DNA of 64,000 nt from an uncultured Brevibacillus sp. (GCF_947502445.1 NZ_CANMZW010000003.1:124001-188000), one strand, 5' to 3'. Counted from the stretch's first letter, positions 45,599-55,554 are shown. The notes: generated by a model from the sequence alone, not told the origin. Program-made: numbers and translations.

Positions 45599-46516
45599 TT
45601 ATCGAAGCAACTCTTCAGTGATGCGTGCCGCCAGGTTGTCGCTATTCTTCTTGTCTGCTTTGGCAATCGCAGCGAGAGTTTGGGCCCGTTTATCCTCGGG
45701 CATTCCAGTCATAAGTTTTAATGCCTTCGCCTTGTTTGTCTCCATCAGCGAACGGATGAGCGCAGCTGAATCATCAGGTGACATAGCTGCAAAAGACTTC
45801 GCTAAAGAATTGTTGATATCTCCTGCCGGAAGCTGATCCTGCCCATTTCGCTGTTCGCTTAATGCTTCCGTCAATACCTTTACGCGATCTTGCAGGGCGG
45901 CGATGTCATCATCTTTAGCTACAACAGAATCTTTTAGCAGGATGGAAATATCAGCAGCAGTTTTCGGATCCATTTTGGCTAGGATGTCAGCTCTTTGGGC
46001 AGGCTTCATCTTGCTCATCACTGTCACTGATTCTGTCAATTTGAGATTTTCGATGATCGCAGCGGCATTTTTGGCTGACATGGTTGTATAAACCTTTGCC
46101 AAATCCGCATATTGCTGTTGACGCTCAGCCTCTGTTGTCCGCTTTTCTTCCATCATCTTACCCAGATCCTCTATCTGCTTCTCAAGCGCTTGAATCGTAG
46201 AGTCTTTTTTGGCGGATTCAGTTTGCAGTGTTGCCAATGCCTGGTGATTCTTCGCTTGATCGTTCTGCAGGTTCGTTACCTGTTTCACGAGCTCAGGTTT
46301 TTCATCCTTCTCGGGAGCCGTCACATAATCGTCCGGGACCAATTTTTCCACGTACGGTATGGAGTTAGCCCAGGTTAGAACATTGCCGAGCACATTGATC
46401 CCCAGTAAGCTCAGAAGCACGCCGCCAAGGATACAAGCGAACAGCGCGGGAATGACAATCATGTAAAAAAACCATTCCCACCTGCCGTACTCCCGTTCTT
46501 CTTGGATTTCTTCCAT
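45599..46516 (-). CDS. ylxF: MotE/YlxF-like protein with MgtE N-terminal-type domain
   Basis: The 305-residue protein has an N-terminal membrane helix (about 17-42), a periplasm-side coiled coil (about 75-135) and a C-terminal helical domain of the MgtE_N/MotE type, seen as the repeats MSAKNAAAIIENL, MKPAQRADILAKMDPKTAADI and MSPDDSAALIRSLMETNKAKALKLMTGMP. MotE in alphaproteobacteria stabilises MotC; in Firmicutes the role of YlxF is unclear. GGGAGG precedes the ATG. It lies between fliJ and fliK, as in B. subtilis. Confidence 0.9.
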   Translation of the reverse strand: MEEIQEEREYGRWEWFFYMIVIPALFACILGGVLLSLLGINVLGNVLTWANSIPYVEKLVPDDYVTAPEKDEKPELVKQVTNLQNDQAKNHQALATLQTESAKKDSTIQALEKQIEDLGKMMEEKRTTEAERQQQYADLAKVYTTMSAKNAAAIIENLKLTESVTVMSKMKPAQRADILAKMDPKTAADISILLKDSVVAKDDDIAALQDRVKVLTEALSEQRNGQDQLPAGDINNSLAKSFAAMSPDDSAALIRSLMETNKAKALKLMTGMPEDKRAQTLAAIAKADKKNSDNLAARITEELLR

Positions 46517-46528
46517 CGTGTACCTCCC

Positions 46529-46975
46529 TCAGTTGCTTCGACGAAGATAGAGCTGAGTGCCAATCTCGTCCAACTCTTTTTGCTCTCTCAGTTTTTCTGC
46601 GTCTAGAAATTGATGGAGAGATCGTTCACGCAGTCGATTCCATAATTGAGACTCTTTCATTCGTTCCGTCAGGTGAGTTTGGCAGCGCTCAACGTCTTGC
46701 TCACAGCCGTGCAGTGTTCTTCGCTGGTTCTTGATAGATCTGGCGACAGACTGTTGATACTGAGTAATGGAAATGAGCTCCGCAGCACTGCATGTCTGCT
46801 CTTGGACTTCCTGCAGCAGATTGGTCATTTGGTCGTGCTGCTCATTCAATTGGTACAGCTTCCACTCTTCTTCATTTTTTCGTTGAATGGATTTGCCGAA
46901 TGCCCACTCTGCCTGCTCTTTTTCTTTTTCCTTCAGATCCAAAACCTTTTGAAGATGAAACTGAAACACCTTCAC
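46529..46975 (-). CDS. fliJ: Flagellar export chaperone FliJ
   Basis: FliJ is the coiled-coil stalk of the export ATPase, resembling F1 gamma. The 148-residue protein is nearly all alpha helix with heptads, starting FQFHLQKVLDLKEKEKEQAEW. The start is GTG, behind GGAGGAG that overlaps the fliI end. Confidence 0.93.
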   Translation of the reverse strand: MKVFQFHLQKVLDLKEKEKEQAEWAFGKSIQRKNEEEWKLYQLNEQHDQMTNLLQEVQEQTCSAAELISITQYQQSVARSIKNQRRTLHGCEQDVERCQTHLTERMKESQLWNRLRERSLHQFLDAEKLREQKELDEIGTQLYLRRSN

Positions 46976-46976
46976 A

Positions 46977-48296
46977 CTAGTTCACTCCTCCGAAATGGGT
47001 CGTCAACGCTTTAATAGCACTTTGCAATGTAGAGGGCTCATGCGTCCCTTGTGCTGTAAATTCGCGTATAACATCCCGATAACGAATTGCCGCATCAATT
47101 TCTCGATTAGTACCTGGCTTATACGCACCAATATTAATGAGATCTTCCGCTTCACGGAAAGTGGCCAAATGTCTTTTTAGCTGCCTCGCAGCTTCTCCAT
47201 GAGCATCACTTACAATCTCGCTCATTACCCGGCTGACACTCGCCATCACATCAATGGCCGGAAAATGTCCTTTTTGGGCAATTTTTCGGTCGAGTACAAT
47301 ATGTCCGTCCAAAATCCCGCGTACCGCATCGGCGATGGGATCATTCATGTCATCAGAGTCTACCAGTACGGTGTAAAAGGCTGTAATGCTGCCGCGGTCT
47401 GCAGTACCTGCTCTTTCCATCAACTTTGGAAGAAGCGCGAAAACAGAAGGCGTATAGCCTCTTGTGGCAGGCGGCTCACCAATCGCCAGACCTACTTCTC
47501 GCTGTGCCATCGCAAAACGAGTGACGGAGTCCATCATGAGCATGACATTCAATCCACGGTCTCGGAAGTACTCTGCGATGGAGGTGGCAATCATGGCCCC
47601 TTTAATACGAATCATCGCAGGTTGGTCTGATGTGGCTACGACTACAACCGACCTCTTTAGTCCTTCTTCCCCCAGATCTCTCTCAATAAACTCCATAACC
47701 TCACGACCACGCTCACCGATCAACCCGATGACATTGATATCAGCCGTCGTATTGCGGGCGATCATCCCCATTAGCGTACTCTTCCCAACCCCGGACCCTG
47801 CAAAAATACCAACACGTTGTCCTTTTCCGATCGTTAGCAGTCCATCGATTGCCCGAACCCCAACACTCAGCGCCTCTTTAATGCGAGGGCGAAGAATCGG
47901 ATTTGGTGGAAGATTGTTTGTTGGATAAGAAGATAATCCAAATGGAAGAGTGCCTTGATACGGACGTCCTAATCCATCTAAGATCGAGCCGAGAATCTCT
48001 GGTCCCACTTTCACCTCAAGGGAACGACCTGTTGCTACAACATCACAGCCTGGTCCGATAGATGTCAGCTCCCCAAGTGGCATCAAGAGCACTTTGTTTT
48101 CACGGAATCCAACCACTTCAGCAACAATCGGCTCTTTGCTACTCGTAGGATACAGATGGCAAATCTCACCGAGCTTTACTTCCGGCCCCTGTGATTCAAT
48201 TGTAAGTCCTACTACCTGCGTGACCTTTCCATTTACACGCATGGGATCCAAACCTTGCAGCACCTGCTTGTACTTTGAAAGATCAAGGATGCTCAT
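46977..48296 (-). CDS. fliI: Flagellum-specific ATPase FliI
   Basis: FliI is the hexameric ATPase of flagellar export, related to F1 beta. The 439-residue protein has Walker A GIFAGSGVGKSTLMG, IGERGREVMEFIERDLG, Walker B VMLMMDSVTRFAMAQREVGLAIGEPPATRGYTPSVF in adjoining pieces, and the C-terminal docking domain. The ATG overlaps the fliH stop as ATGA. Confidence 0.98.
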   Translation of the reverse strand: MSILDLSKYKQVLQGLDPMRVNGKVTQVVGLTIESQGPEVKLGEICHLYPTSSKEPIVAEVVGFRENKVLLMPLGELTSIGPGCDVVATGRSLEVKVGPEILGSILDGLGRPYQGTLPFGLSSYPTNNLPPNPILRPRIKEALSVGVRAIDGLLTIGKGQRVGIFAGSGVGKSTLMGMIARNTTADINVIGLIGERGREVMEFIERDLGEEGLKRSVVVVATSDQPAMIRIKGAMIATSIAEYFRDRGLNVMLMMDSVTRFAMAQREVGLAIGEPPATRGYTPSVFALLPKLMERAGTADRGSITAFYTVLVDSDDMNDPIADAVRGILDGHIVLDRKIAQKGHFPAIDVMASVSRVMSEIVSDAHGEAARQLKRHLATFREAEDLINIGAYKPGTNREIDAAIRYRDVIREFTAQGTHEPSTLQSAIKALTTHFGGVN

Positions 48297-49102
48297 GTCA
48301 GCTCACTTCCTCGCGCAATTTCCAGCAGCGCCTGCTTAATTTCGCTCAGTTGTGTATCTACACGTGCATCTACACTACCCAACTGGGTACGGATGACACA
48401 TCCGCCATCTTGTACAGTGTGGTCCGGATAAATCGATAGCTCAGCTTGTCCATCCAGCAATTCAAGCAGCTGTGAGCGATGCTCCTGAATGTAATCAAAA
48501 TAGTTATAGTTGACACAAACCGTAATTTGACCGTGAACGCGGGAACGACTCAGCACTTTTTTAGACATTTGGAGGACCTGCTCTGGTGATTGCTTGAGCT
48601 CTCCCCCAATCACCTTTCGAGCTACCTCTATACTGAGATCAACTAAAAACGGCTCTGCCTCTGCGATGATTTGCTGCTTTTCTTCGTAGGCTTCTTCCAA
48701 TAGCGTCCTGGCCTTGGTTATGGCTTCTACTTTTTCTTCATATGCCTGTCGCTTGCCATCATCATATCCAGCCTCGTATCCTTCACGTGCAGCTTCTTCC
48801 TGTACTTGTTGAAAAAGAGAAGCTGCTTCCACACGCTTTTGTTCCCACCACTGATTGATTTCTTCTTGTACTTGTTCCTTTATCAACTCAGCCTGCTCAG
48901 TCGCCTGCTGCAAGATCTTTTGTGCGGTTTCTTCGGCGTCTTCTATGATCGTTTTTGCTTCTATTTCTGCTTGATTAATAATTTGTATATTTTCTTGCAA
49001 CCTTTCGGAACTTTCCTCCGTCTTTAATGGTACAGGCGTCACCGAGAGGAGAACAGAGTCCTCTACAGGCCGATAATTGGCCATCTTGATGATCCTAGAC
49101 AA
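48293..49102 (-). CDS. fliH: Flagellar export ATPase regulator FliH
   Basis: FliH is the peripheral stator/inhibitor of FliI. The product has a Glu/Gln-rich coiled coil (about 40-140) and a V-ATPase E-subunit-like C-terminal domain (VDLSIEVARKVIGGELKQSPE; DHTVQDGGCVIRTQLGSVDA). I prefer TTG 49102 (269 residues), giving SRIIKM at the N-terminus, an 8-base overlap with fliG (TTGTCTAG) and GGAGGAG at workable distance. ATG 49111 lies only two bases from that site. Confidence 0.9.
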   Translation of the reverse strand: MSRIIKMANYRPVEDSVLLSVTPVPLKTEESSERLQENIQIINQAEIEAKTIIEDAEETAQKILQQATEQAELIKEQVQEEINQWWEQKRVEAASLFQQVQEEAAREGYEAGYDDGKRQAYEEKVEAITKARTLLEEAYEEKQQIIAEAEPFLVDLSIEVARKVIGGELKQSPEQVLQMSKKVLSRSRVHGQITVCVNYNYFDYIQEHRSQLLELLDGQAELSIYPDHTVQDGGCVIRTQLGSVDARVDTQLSEIKQALLEIARGSELT

Positions 49103-50108
49103 TGATATCATCTCCTCCACCGCGAGCGATGATGATCTCACCAGCCTCCTCTAAGCGACGGATAATGGCAACGATACGGGATTGTGCTTCTTCTACATCG
49201 CGTAAACGGACGGGTCCCATAAACTCCATTTCTTCTTTGAACGTATCTGCCATCCGTTTGGACATGTTCCGGAAAATAACTTCCCGCACTTCCTCGCTGG
49301 ATACTTTGAGCGAGAGCTGCAGATCTGCATTCTCCACATCGCGGATAACGCGTTGAATGGAGCGGTTGTCCAAAGTAGCGATATCTTCGAAAACAAACAT
49401 GCGTTTCTTGATTTCTTCTGCCAGCTCAGGGTCTTGAATCTCGAGAGAATCCAAGATCGTACGCTCGGTACCGCGATCCACACCGTTGAGTACAGCCACG
49501 ATCGCTTCGATGCCACCAGCTTGCGTGTAATCCTGTGTAACCGTCGCAGACAGCTTTTGCTCAAGTACTTGTTCAACCTGCGCAATAACCTCTGGAGACG
49601 TACTGTCCATCATGGCAATACGCTTGGCCACCTCTGCCTGACTCTCCTGAGGAAGAGCTGACAAGATCATAGCTGCTTGCTGCGCTTCCAGATAGGACAA
49701 GACAAGAGCAATCGTTTGTGGATGTTCGTTTTGGATAAAGTTTAGAATTTGACCGGGATCAGCTTTCCTAGCAAAGTCAAATGGCCTCACCTGCAGGTTG
49801 GCTGTCAGTCGGTTAATAATATCCATGGCTTTGGTTTCACCCAATGCCTTTTGCAAAATATCTTTTGCGTAAGTAATACCACCTTGCGCGATGACTTCTT
49901 TTGCTACCGCGATCTGATGAAACTCTGCAAGAATTTTATCTTTTTCATCCGTATCGACTTTACGAACATTGGCAATTTCCAATGTAAGTTGCTCGATTTC
50001 ATCTTCACGCAAGTGTTTGAACACCTGGGCAGAGATTTCCGGCCCGAGTGAGATAAGAAGAATTGCAGCTTTTTGACGTCCTGTCAACTCTTTAGCGCCG
50101 CGAGCCAT
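49095..50108 (-). CDS. fliG: Flagellar motor switch protein FliG
   Basis: FliG is the torque-generating rotor protein. The 337-residue product has the N-terminal FliF-binding domain (LTGRQKAAILLISLGPE), the middle domain with EHPQTIALVLSYL, and the C-terminal charged torque helix region MFVFEDIATLDNRSIQRVIRDV. ATG 50108 has AAGGAG eight bases upstream; a GTG at 50117 lies inside that site. Confidence 0.97.
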   Translation of the reverse strand: MARGAKELTGRQKAAILLISLGPEISAQVFKHLREDEIEQLTLEIANVRKVDTDEKDKILAEFHQIAVAKEVIAQGGITYAKDILQKALGETKAMDIINRLTANLQVRPFDFARKADPGQILNFIQNEHPQTIALVLSYLEAQQAAMILSALPQESQAEVAKRIAMMDSTSPEVIAQVEQVLEQKLSATVTQDYTQAGGIEAIVAVLNGVDRGTERTILDSLEIQDPELAEEIKKRMFVFEDIATLDNRSIQRVIRDVENADLQLSLKVSSEEVREVIFRNMSKRMADTFKEEMEFMGPVRLRDVEEAQSRIVAIIRRLEEAGEIIIARGGGDDIIV

Positions 50109-50120
50109 ACCTTTCACTCC

Positions 50121-51710
50121 TTAATCTTCTGCTAGCCATGTACGAAGCAGAACTACAAATTCATCTGGCTTGCTTCGCGCCAATTTTTCAAGCTGCTTCC
50201 TGACCATAACCTGGTCGCCATCTTCCTGATAAATCAAATCGGGAACTTCCAACGATTGAGATGGAGTCAGCAAATCTTGAACGTCTTCATTTTCTTGCTG
50301 CTGTTTGGCTTGGCTACGTCTGCGAACCAATAGGAATGCAACTGCTGCAAGCGCCAATGCTGCAATACCACCAACTGTCCAAAGTACAGCAGGGCTAAGA
50401 GAACTACTATCTTCTAAAGCCACTTTTCCTGAGAACTCGCGCGGGAAGACAGAAATATGTTTATCCAGCTCGTCTTGGGACAAATCAATCGCTTGATTAC
50501 TCAAGGTAACACGTACGACATTTCGGAGTACTTGTTTGATGCTGTCAATCGTAGCTGGATCTAACTGAGCGCCAACTGGTGGTTCAACACCTACGTTAAT
50601 CGTCAAGTCTTCGATCTCATATGGACTCTTCACGACATTTCGTGTAATTCGATTTACTTCTCGGTTAATCGTGTCATTTAATTCTTCATACTGACTGTTG
50701 TTACCGTTTGGAGTGTTTGCTTGGTACTGGGGAGAAGCATTATCACCCATACCGCCTATTCCACCCGGCGGTACACCCTGTCCAGAAAATGCTTTTGATA
50801 ATTTTTGCGATGAAATGATAAGACCTTCGTTGTTTTCTTTATCAGGTGCCTCTACGAGATTTTCCACACGGTTTTCTTTATCAAAATTCATTTTGACAAA
50901 AGTATGAACAATGACTTTGTCCCGCCCCATGATGGTTCCCAGAAGATTGTACAAATTCTGCTGTATTTTCTTTTCTACCTCAGCCTTGATGTCTTCTTGT
51001 TGTTTAAAGCTACTCAAAGAACCTTCACTTTCATTTCCATCTGTGCGCTCCAATGTATTGGAGTACTGGTCAGTGATCGCGATTGCTTCCATCGGCAGCT
51101 TCGGAACACTTCGCGATACGAGCAGGTAGAGTGAATTAATCTGTTTTTGATCAAGGGTTGTGCCTGGTTCTACGTCAACGAAGACAGAAGCAGTTGCTGT
51201 ATCCGGAGTTTCCGTTACCCACAAGCTCTCTTGCGGTAAGGTAATCATGACTTGTGCACTCCGTACACCTTTCACTCGTTCCAGCATCTTGCGCAATTCC
51301 TGTTGCAGTGCTTCTTTTTTCATGACATCAAATTGACGATCTGTCACACCAAGTGTGTTGGAAAAAATTTCTGAATTGATTCCTGCCTGACTTGGAATTC
51401 CTTTGGCAGCCAGATCCACAATAACATCTTGGGCTACTTTTTCCGGCACTTCAATGCTGGTTCCATTCCCCGTAATTCGATAAGGAGTTTGAGAGCCTTC
51501 CAGCTCTTTTTTAATTGCCCCAATCTCTTGCTCACTCAGTTGTTGATTATATAGCGGCTTGTATACCGGTTGCGAAGCTATGTATATGTATAAGCCAAGT
51601 GAGATGAGGAGAAATAAAGAAATCCCAACAATCATCCATCTTTGTTTCTTTGATAACTGGTTCCATTTTGACGTAAGCTGTTCTCTGAATAATGCCAGAC
51701 GCTCGTTCAT
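50121..51710 (-). CDS. fliF: Flagellar MS-ring protein FliF
   Basis: FliF builds the MS ring on which rotor and export gate assemble. The 529-residue protein has two membrane segments (about 24-45 and 440-462), the ring-building motifs between them (YKPLYNQQLSEQEIGAI; KVAQDVIVDLAAKGIP; ALQQELRKMLERVKGV) and a cytoplasmic FliG-binding tail with LEKLARSKPDEFVVLLRTWL. GAGAGGTG precedes the ATG. Confidence 0.97.
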   Translation of the reverse strand: MNERLALFREQLTSKWNQLSKKQRWMIVGISLFLLISLGLYIYIASQPVYKPLYNQQLSEQEIGAIKKELEGSQTPYRITGNGTSIEVPEKVAQDVIVDLAAKGIPSQAGINSEIFSNTLGVTDRQFDVMKKEALQQELRKMLERVKGVRSAQVMITLPQESLWVTETPDTATASVFVDVEPGTTLDQKQINSLYLLVSRSVPKLPMEAIAITDQYSNTLERTDGNESEGSLSSFKQQEDIKAEVEKKIQQNLYNLLGTIMGRDKVIVHTFVKMNFDKENRVENLVEAPDKENNEGLIISSQKLSKAFSGQGVPPGGIGGMGDNASPQYQANTPNGNNSQYEELNDTINREVNRITRNVVKSPYEIEDLTINVGVEPPVGAQLDPATIDSIKQVLRNVVRVTLSNQAIDLSQDELDKHISVFPREFSGKVALEDSSSLSPAVLWTVGGIAALALAAVAFLLVRRRSQAKQQQENEDVQDLLTPSQSLEVPDLIYQEDGDQVMVRKQLEKLARSKPDEFVVLLRTWLAED

Positions 51711-51741
51711 GATTCACCTCTCACAGGATACCAACAACAAA

Positions 51742-52041
51742 TCATATAGACATTCGCATAATTTCTTGATAAGACTCGATCATCTTGTTACGAACTTGCA
51801 AGGTCATCTGAAGCATGATCGAAGATTTTTGTCCTGCTGCGGTTACCTGATGAATGTCTTCAATCTCCTTGGATGCAAATTTGTCGCTGAGAATGGCCGA
51901 CTCAATTTGCGCTTGATTCACTTCGGTGATTGCATCTGACAAAAAAGAAGAAAATTCCTTCGTTACTTCTGCTGGTGTTTGCAGCTTGTTCACGCTAGGC
52001 GTACGAATTGAGCTTACTTGAGAAAGAGCGTTAATATCCAT
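51742..52041 (-). CDS. fliE: Flagellar hook-basal body complex protein FliE
   Basis: FliE links the MS ring to the rod. The 99-residue protein is helical, with FSSFLSDAITEVNQAQIESAILSDKFA and the C-terminal VTAAGQKSSIMLQMTLQVRNKMIESYQEIMRMSI in sequence. It follows flgC by 20 bases. Confidence 0.95.
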   Translation of the reverse strand: MDINALSQVSSIRTPSVNKLQTPAEVTKEFSSFLSDAITEVNQAQIESAILSDKFASKEIEDIHQVTAAGQKSSIMLQMTLQVRNKMIESYQEIMRMSI

Positions 52042-52060
52042 TTGTTACTGACCACCCGCT

Positions 52061-52522
52061 TTATCTTATTTCCAAAGCTTTCATCATCATCGACTTCGAG
52101 GCATTAAACGCAGTGACATTCGCTTCATAAGCTCTTGATGCTGCTATAAGATCTACAAATTCCTTCATCGGGTCCACATTTGGCATCAGTACGTACCCTT
52201 CTGCATCAGCATCCGGATGCGATGGATCATACATACGTTTAAATGGTGTATGATCCTCACGAATACCTGTTACGCGAACCCCAAGCTCACCACTGTTATT
52301 GTTAAAAACATTTCCGACAGCCATCTGCAGCATATTGTCGAAAGAACTGCTCGATCTAGGAGCCATTTCAAGCATTTTCCGTTTGTATGGCTGCCATGCT
52401 CCATTCACATAAGTGGCTCTCGTAACCTCTTGATTCGCAATATTGGCAGAAATCGTGTCCAGCATCAATCGATTAGCAGTCAGTGCAGAAGCGCTTGCGT
52501 TCATTCCTTGAAACAAACTCAT
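52061..52522 (-). CDS. flgC: Flagellar basal-body rod protein FlgC
   Basis: FlgC is a proximal rod protein. The 153-residue product has the N-terminal SALTANRLMLDTISANIANQ motif, the central YDPSHPDADAEGYVLMPNVDPMKEFVDLI block and a C-terminal coiled helix. GGCGGAGG precedes the ATG, and the gene follows flgB directly. Confidence 0.97.
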   Translation of the reverse strand: MSLFQGMNASASALTANRLMLDTISANIANQEVTRATYVNGAWQPYKRKMLEMAPRSSSSFDNMLQMAVGNVFNNNSGELGVRVTGIREDHTPFKRMYDPSHPDADAEGYVLMPNVDPMKEFVDLIAASRAYEANVTAFNASKSMMMKALEIR

Positions 52523-52524
52523 CC

Positions 52525-52938
52525 TTATTTACCTCCGCCCTCAATTACGCTTCGTAGCTTTTGGAAGGATCCTGCGGTCAGCTGTGTCAAACCGCCATAC
52601 CAGATTTGGTTTTTCGCTAGCTCCGCGCTTTCTGCTTCCATGTCTACGTTGTTTCCGTTGTTTTGTACATAAGCTGTTGGGTTAGATACTTGTTGCGGCA
52701 TGGCGAAGCCCCCACTATTTTTGAAGGGAATGTGCCGCTCACTTGTTCTGTAGGCTTCCAAATTTTTCTTGCCAATAACCCCATTCAGTTCATCTTGTAA
52801 GTACTCTTCAAAGATGACTTGTTGACTCTTGAAATAAGGGGTGTTTATATTGGCAAGATTGTTTGTGATCGCTCTGTGTCGCATAGAGGCTGCGTCCATC
52901 GATCGTTCTAGGACTTGAAGATGATAGCTATCCAGCAT
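52525..52938 (-). CDS. flgB: Flagellar basal-body rod protein FlgB
   Basis: FlgB is a proximal rod protein and the first gene of the fla/che operon. The 137-residue product shows LERSMDAASMRHRAITNNLANINTPYFKSQQV and the C-terminal VDMEAESAELAKNQIWYGGLTQL. GGGGGATTAGGA precedes the ATG. A leader of about 80 bases separates it from the predicted promoter. Confidence 0.97.
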   Translation of the reverse strand: MLDSYHLQVLERSMDAASMRHRAITNNLANINTPYFKSQQVIFEEYLQDELNGVIGKKNLEAYRTSERHIPFKNSGGFAMPQQVSNPTAYVQNNGNNVDMEAESAELAKNQIWYGGLTQLTAGSFQKLRSVIEGGGK

Positions 52939-52987
52939 GTTCCTAATCCCCCTATATTTGTCGTCAAAGCTTCCTCAAAACTACCTA

Positions 52988-53002
52988 AATTTCCTGTATT
53001 TT
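52988..53002 (-). promoter_or_regulatory. Candidate CodY box in the fla/che leader
   Basis: The minus-strand sequence AAAATACAGGAAATT matches the CodY consensus AATTTTCWGAAAATT at 11 of 15 positions, including the central CAG. It falls about 15-30 bases after the predicted transcription start, where bound CodY could act as a roadblock. CodY represses the fla/che operon in B. subtilis and its gene is the next one upstream here. In this AT-rich gap an 11/15 match may arise by chance. Confidence 0.35.
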
Positions 53003-53023
53003 CGACATTTAAGATACGCTTCA

Positions 53024-53052
53024 ATCATAGCAAAACTGTAATAGTGAAAAAA
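53024..53052 (-). promoter_or_regulatory. Probable fla/che promoter (extended -10)
   Basis: The minus strand has TGCTATGAT: an extended TGC motif and -10 TATGAT (53024-53029). The -35 region at the proper distance is only a T run (53047-53052), so recognition would rest on the extended -10. The whole 52939-53312 gap (374 bases) is AT-rich and otherwise holds the codY terminator, this site and the CodY-box candidate; I see no small gene in it. Confidence 0.5.
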
Positions 53053-53242
53053 GCCCCTTTTCATGAAGATTTTCAAAATGATTCAATCGCACTAAATCAC
53101 TTATTTAGCCTGATTTTTTACTGCATTTTACAATTATTCGTTTGATATTGCCATATTTTTGCTTACAGACTTTGACGAATTTATGGATGAAAGTTTGCTA
53201 ACTTGTGTCAGGTTTTGGCGATTTTAGGTATTTGTACCCACG

Positions 53243-53278
53243 AAAAAAGGCGCAGCAACATAAGTTGCTACGCCTTTT
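53243..53278 (-). terminator. codY terminator
   Basis: Minus strand: GGCGTAGCAAC and GTTGCTGCGCC pair with a TTAT loop and one G-T wobble, followed by TTTTTT. The T run and the A run before the stem make it potentially bidirectional. It separates codY from the fla/che promoter region. Confidence 0.9.
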
Positions 53279-53312
53279 GTTTAACCTCGTGTAACTTTTA
53301 GTCTATGCTGGA

Positions 53313-54092
53313 TTAAGAGGTTTTCAGCTTCTCCAGCTCAGGTAACAGCTTCTCATTCAACACTTTAATAAATGTACCTTTCATTCCAAGAGAACGAGAC
53401 TCGATTACACCTGCACTCTCCAGTTTACGCAGAGCATTGACAATCACAGAACGGGTAATACCTACACGGTCAGCGATTTTCGATGCAACGAGGAGTCCTT
53501 CTTTTCCTTCCAGCTCTTCAAAGATATGCTCAACAGCTTCCAGCTCGCTATAGGAAAGAGAACCAATCGCCATTTGGACGACAGCCTTGCTGCGTGCCTC
53601 TTCTTCAATTGCCTCAGAGCGCTCACGCAAGATTTCCATTCCTACTACGGTTGCCCCTACTTCAGCCAAGATCAAATCGTCATCTACGAATTGATCGTTG
53701 ATTCGTCCCAAAATAAGTGTTCCAAGGCGGTCACCGCCACCGATGATCGGTACCAATGTTGTCCAACCCGAACGGAATACTTCTTTCATTTCCTCAGGGA
53801 AAATGGTGTATGGGCTATCTACATCTAGGTTTGCTGATGTTTCATCTACTTTCAAGAGGCCCATGCTGTATTCTTCAGGGAAACGGCGCTCTTCCAGCAT
53901 TTTGCGGATACGCGCGTTGTCCATCTCTTGGTGAATAGCAAATCCAAGCAGTTTACCTTTGCGGCTTACAACAAAGGTATTCGCTTCAATTACATCACTC
54001 AATACTTGCGACATTTCATTGAAATTAACGGCATGACCTGCAGATTTTTGCAGCATGCGGTTAATTCTTCTTGTTTTCGACAGTAGATCCAT
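53313..54092 (-). CDS. codY: GTP- and branched-chain amino acid-sensing repressor CodY
   Basis: CodY represses nutrient-scavenging, motility and competence genes when GTP and Ile/Leu/Val are plentiful. The 259-residue protein has an N-terminal GAF domain ([32 protein letters not shown]) and a C-terminal winged helix with [30 protein letters not shown] 54092 has GGGAGG upstream; a start at 54131 adds a non-conserved tail. It closes the topA-codY operon. Confidence 0.97.
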   Translation of the reverse strand: MDLLSKTRRINRMLQKSAGHAVNFNEMSQVLSDVIEANTFVVSRKGKLLGFAIHQEMDNARIRKMLEERRFPEEYSMGLLKVDETSANLDVDSPYTIFPEEMKEVFRSGWTTLVPIIGGGDRLGTLILGRINDQFVDDDLILAEVGATVVGMEILRERSEAIEEEARSKAVVQMAIGSLSYSELEAVEHIFEELEGKEGLLVASKIADRVGITRSVIVNALRKLESAGVIESRSLGMKGTFIKVLNEKLLPELEKLKTS

Positions 54093-54137
54093 CTTAAATT
54101 TCCTCCCAATGTCTGTGTGATTCCTACCCAATGTTCG

Positions 54138-55535
54138 TTACAAAATATACTGACTTAAGTCTTTGTTTCCTACGATGTTGCCTAGCTTTTGTTTCACATA
54201 ATCAGGGGTGATCTGCACAACCTCCAAGTGAATATCTGGGGCTTCAAAGGAAAGATCCTCTAGCAGCTTTTCCAGTATGGTGTGCAAACGTCTGGCACCG
54301 ATGTTATCCGTGCTTTGGTTCACTTCAGCAGCCAAGCGAGCAAGCTCTTGAATGGCGTCTGGTGTGAATTCGACATGCACGCCTTCTGTCTCCAAAAGGG
54401 CAACATACTGCTTCAGAAGCGCGTTTTTAGGCTCAGTTAAAATCCGGACAAAATCCGGGGCGCTTAGGCTGGTCAACTCTACTCTGATGGGAAAGCGTCC
54501 CTGCAACTCTGGTATGAGATCGGATGGCTTTGCCATGTGGAATGCTCCTGCCGCTATGAACAATACGTAATCTGTCTTGACTGGTCCGTATTTGGTCATG
54601 ATGGTAGAGCCTTCAACGATCGGCAAAATATCACGCTGAACTCCTTCACGGGATACGTCGGGACCACGGCCATCTTTTCCAGCGATCTTATCGATCTCGT
54701 CGATAAAGATAATCCCGTGATTCTCAGCCCTGCGAATCGATTCCTGCGTTACTTCATCCATATCCACCAGTTTTTGCGCTTCTTGTTGAATTAATACCTT
54801 TCGCGCATCTTTAATTCGCAATTTTCGCTTCTTGGTTCGTTTTGGCATCAGGCTACCGAGCATATCTTGCATTTGCATCCCCATTTGTTCTGTACCCGGA
54901 ACCTGGAACATGTCAAACATTGTTGGGGACTGATCTTCTACCTCTATCTCAATGATTTGCTCTTCCAATTGACCATTTGCCAGCTGCCAAGCCACCTGTC
55001 TACGCCCTTGCTCTACCGAAGCCTCTTCTGGATCATTTGCTGGCTGTTGCGACTGCTGCTGTCCTCCGAAGAACATCTCCAGTGGATTTTTAAAAGAGCT
55101 CTGCTGTTTACGTGAAGGAACCAAAACCTCTACGATCGCTTCATTCGCAAGCTTTTCGGCTTTTTCCTTGACAGATTCCATTTTTTCTTGCTTCACAGTG
55201 CGAATGGAGGCTTCCACCAAATCGCGAACCATGGACTCAACATCTCGTCCTACATAACCAACTTCTGTGAACTTGGTTGCTTCTACCTTAATGAATGGAG
55301 CTCCAGTAAGCTTGGCAATCCGACGAGCAATCTCGGTCTTCCCAACACCTGTAGGTCCAATCATCAAGATATTTTTCGGTACGACTTCGTCAATTATTTG
55401 TTCTGGCAAACGGCTTCGACGATAGCGATTTCGAAGCGCCACAGCGATGGCTTTCTTGGCTTGTGCCTGCCCGACGATGTATTTGTCCAAATGCTCTACG
55501 ATCTTACGCGGGGTTAATTGCTCAAGATTCAGCAC
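54138..55535 (-). CDS. hslU: ATP-dependent protease ATPase subunit HslU (ClpY)
   Basis: HslU unfolds substrates for the HslV peptidase. The 465-residue AAA+ protein has [17 protein letters not shown], Walker [29 protein letters not shown] pore loop, an I-domain rich in Gln/Glu/Met (about 150-240), Walker [22 protein letters not shown] and the C-terminal sensor 2 region [16 protein letters not shown]. The start is GTG behind GGGAGG. Confidence 0.98.
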   Translation of the reverse strand: MLNLEQLTPRKIVEHLDKYIVGQAQAKKAIAVALRNRYRRSRLPEQIIDEVVPKNILMIGPTGVGKTEIARRIAKLTGAPFIKVEATKFTEVGYVGRDVESMVRDLVEASIRTVKQEKMESVKEKAEKLANEAIVEVLVPSRKQQSSFKNPLEMFFGGQQQSQQPANDPEEASVEQGRRQVAWQLANGQLEEQIIEIEVEDQSPTMFDMFQVPGTEQMGMQMQDMLGSLMPKRTKKRKLRIKDARKVLIQQEAQKLVDMDEVTQESIRRAENHGIIFIDEIDKIAGKDGRGPDVSREGVQRDILPIVEGSTIMTKYGPVKTDYVLFIAAGAFHMAKPSDLIPELQGRFPIRVELTSLSAPDFVRILTEPKNALLKQYVALLETEGVHVEFTPDAIQELARLAAEVNQSTDNIGARRLHTILEKLLEDLSFEAPDIHLEVVQITPDYVKQKLGNIVGNKDLSQYIL

Positions 55536-55554
55536 AGAAAGTCCTCCCTTTTGC

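Noticed and set aside
53066..53085. A second possible CodY box (GATTTTCAAAATGAT, plus strand)
   Set aside because: Only 10 of 15 positions match and the second half-site is poor; in such AT-rich DNA this is expected by chance.
53078..53112. Possible sigma-D promoter (TAAA, 13 bases, GCGATTGA) before flgB
   Set aside because: Spacing is shorter than the usual 14-16 bases and the -10 is a poor match to GCCGATAA.
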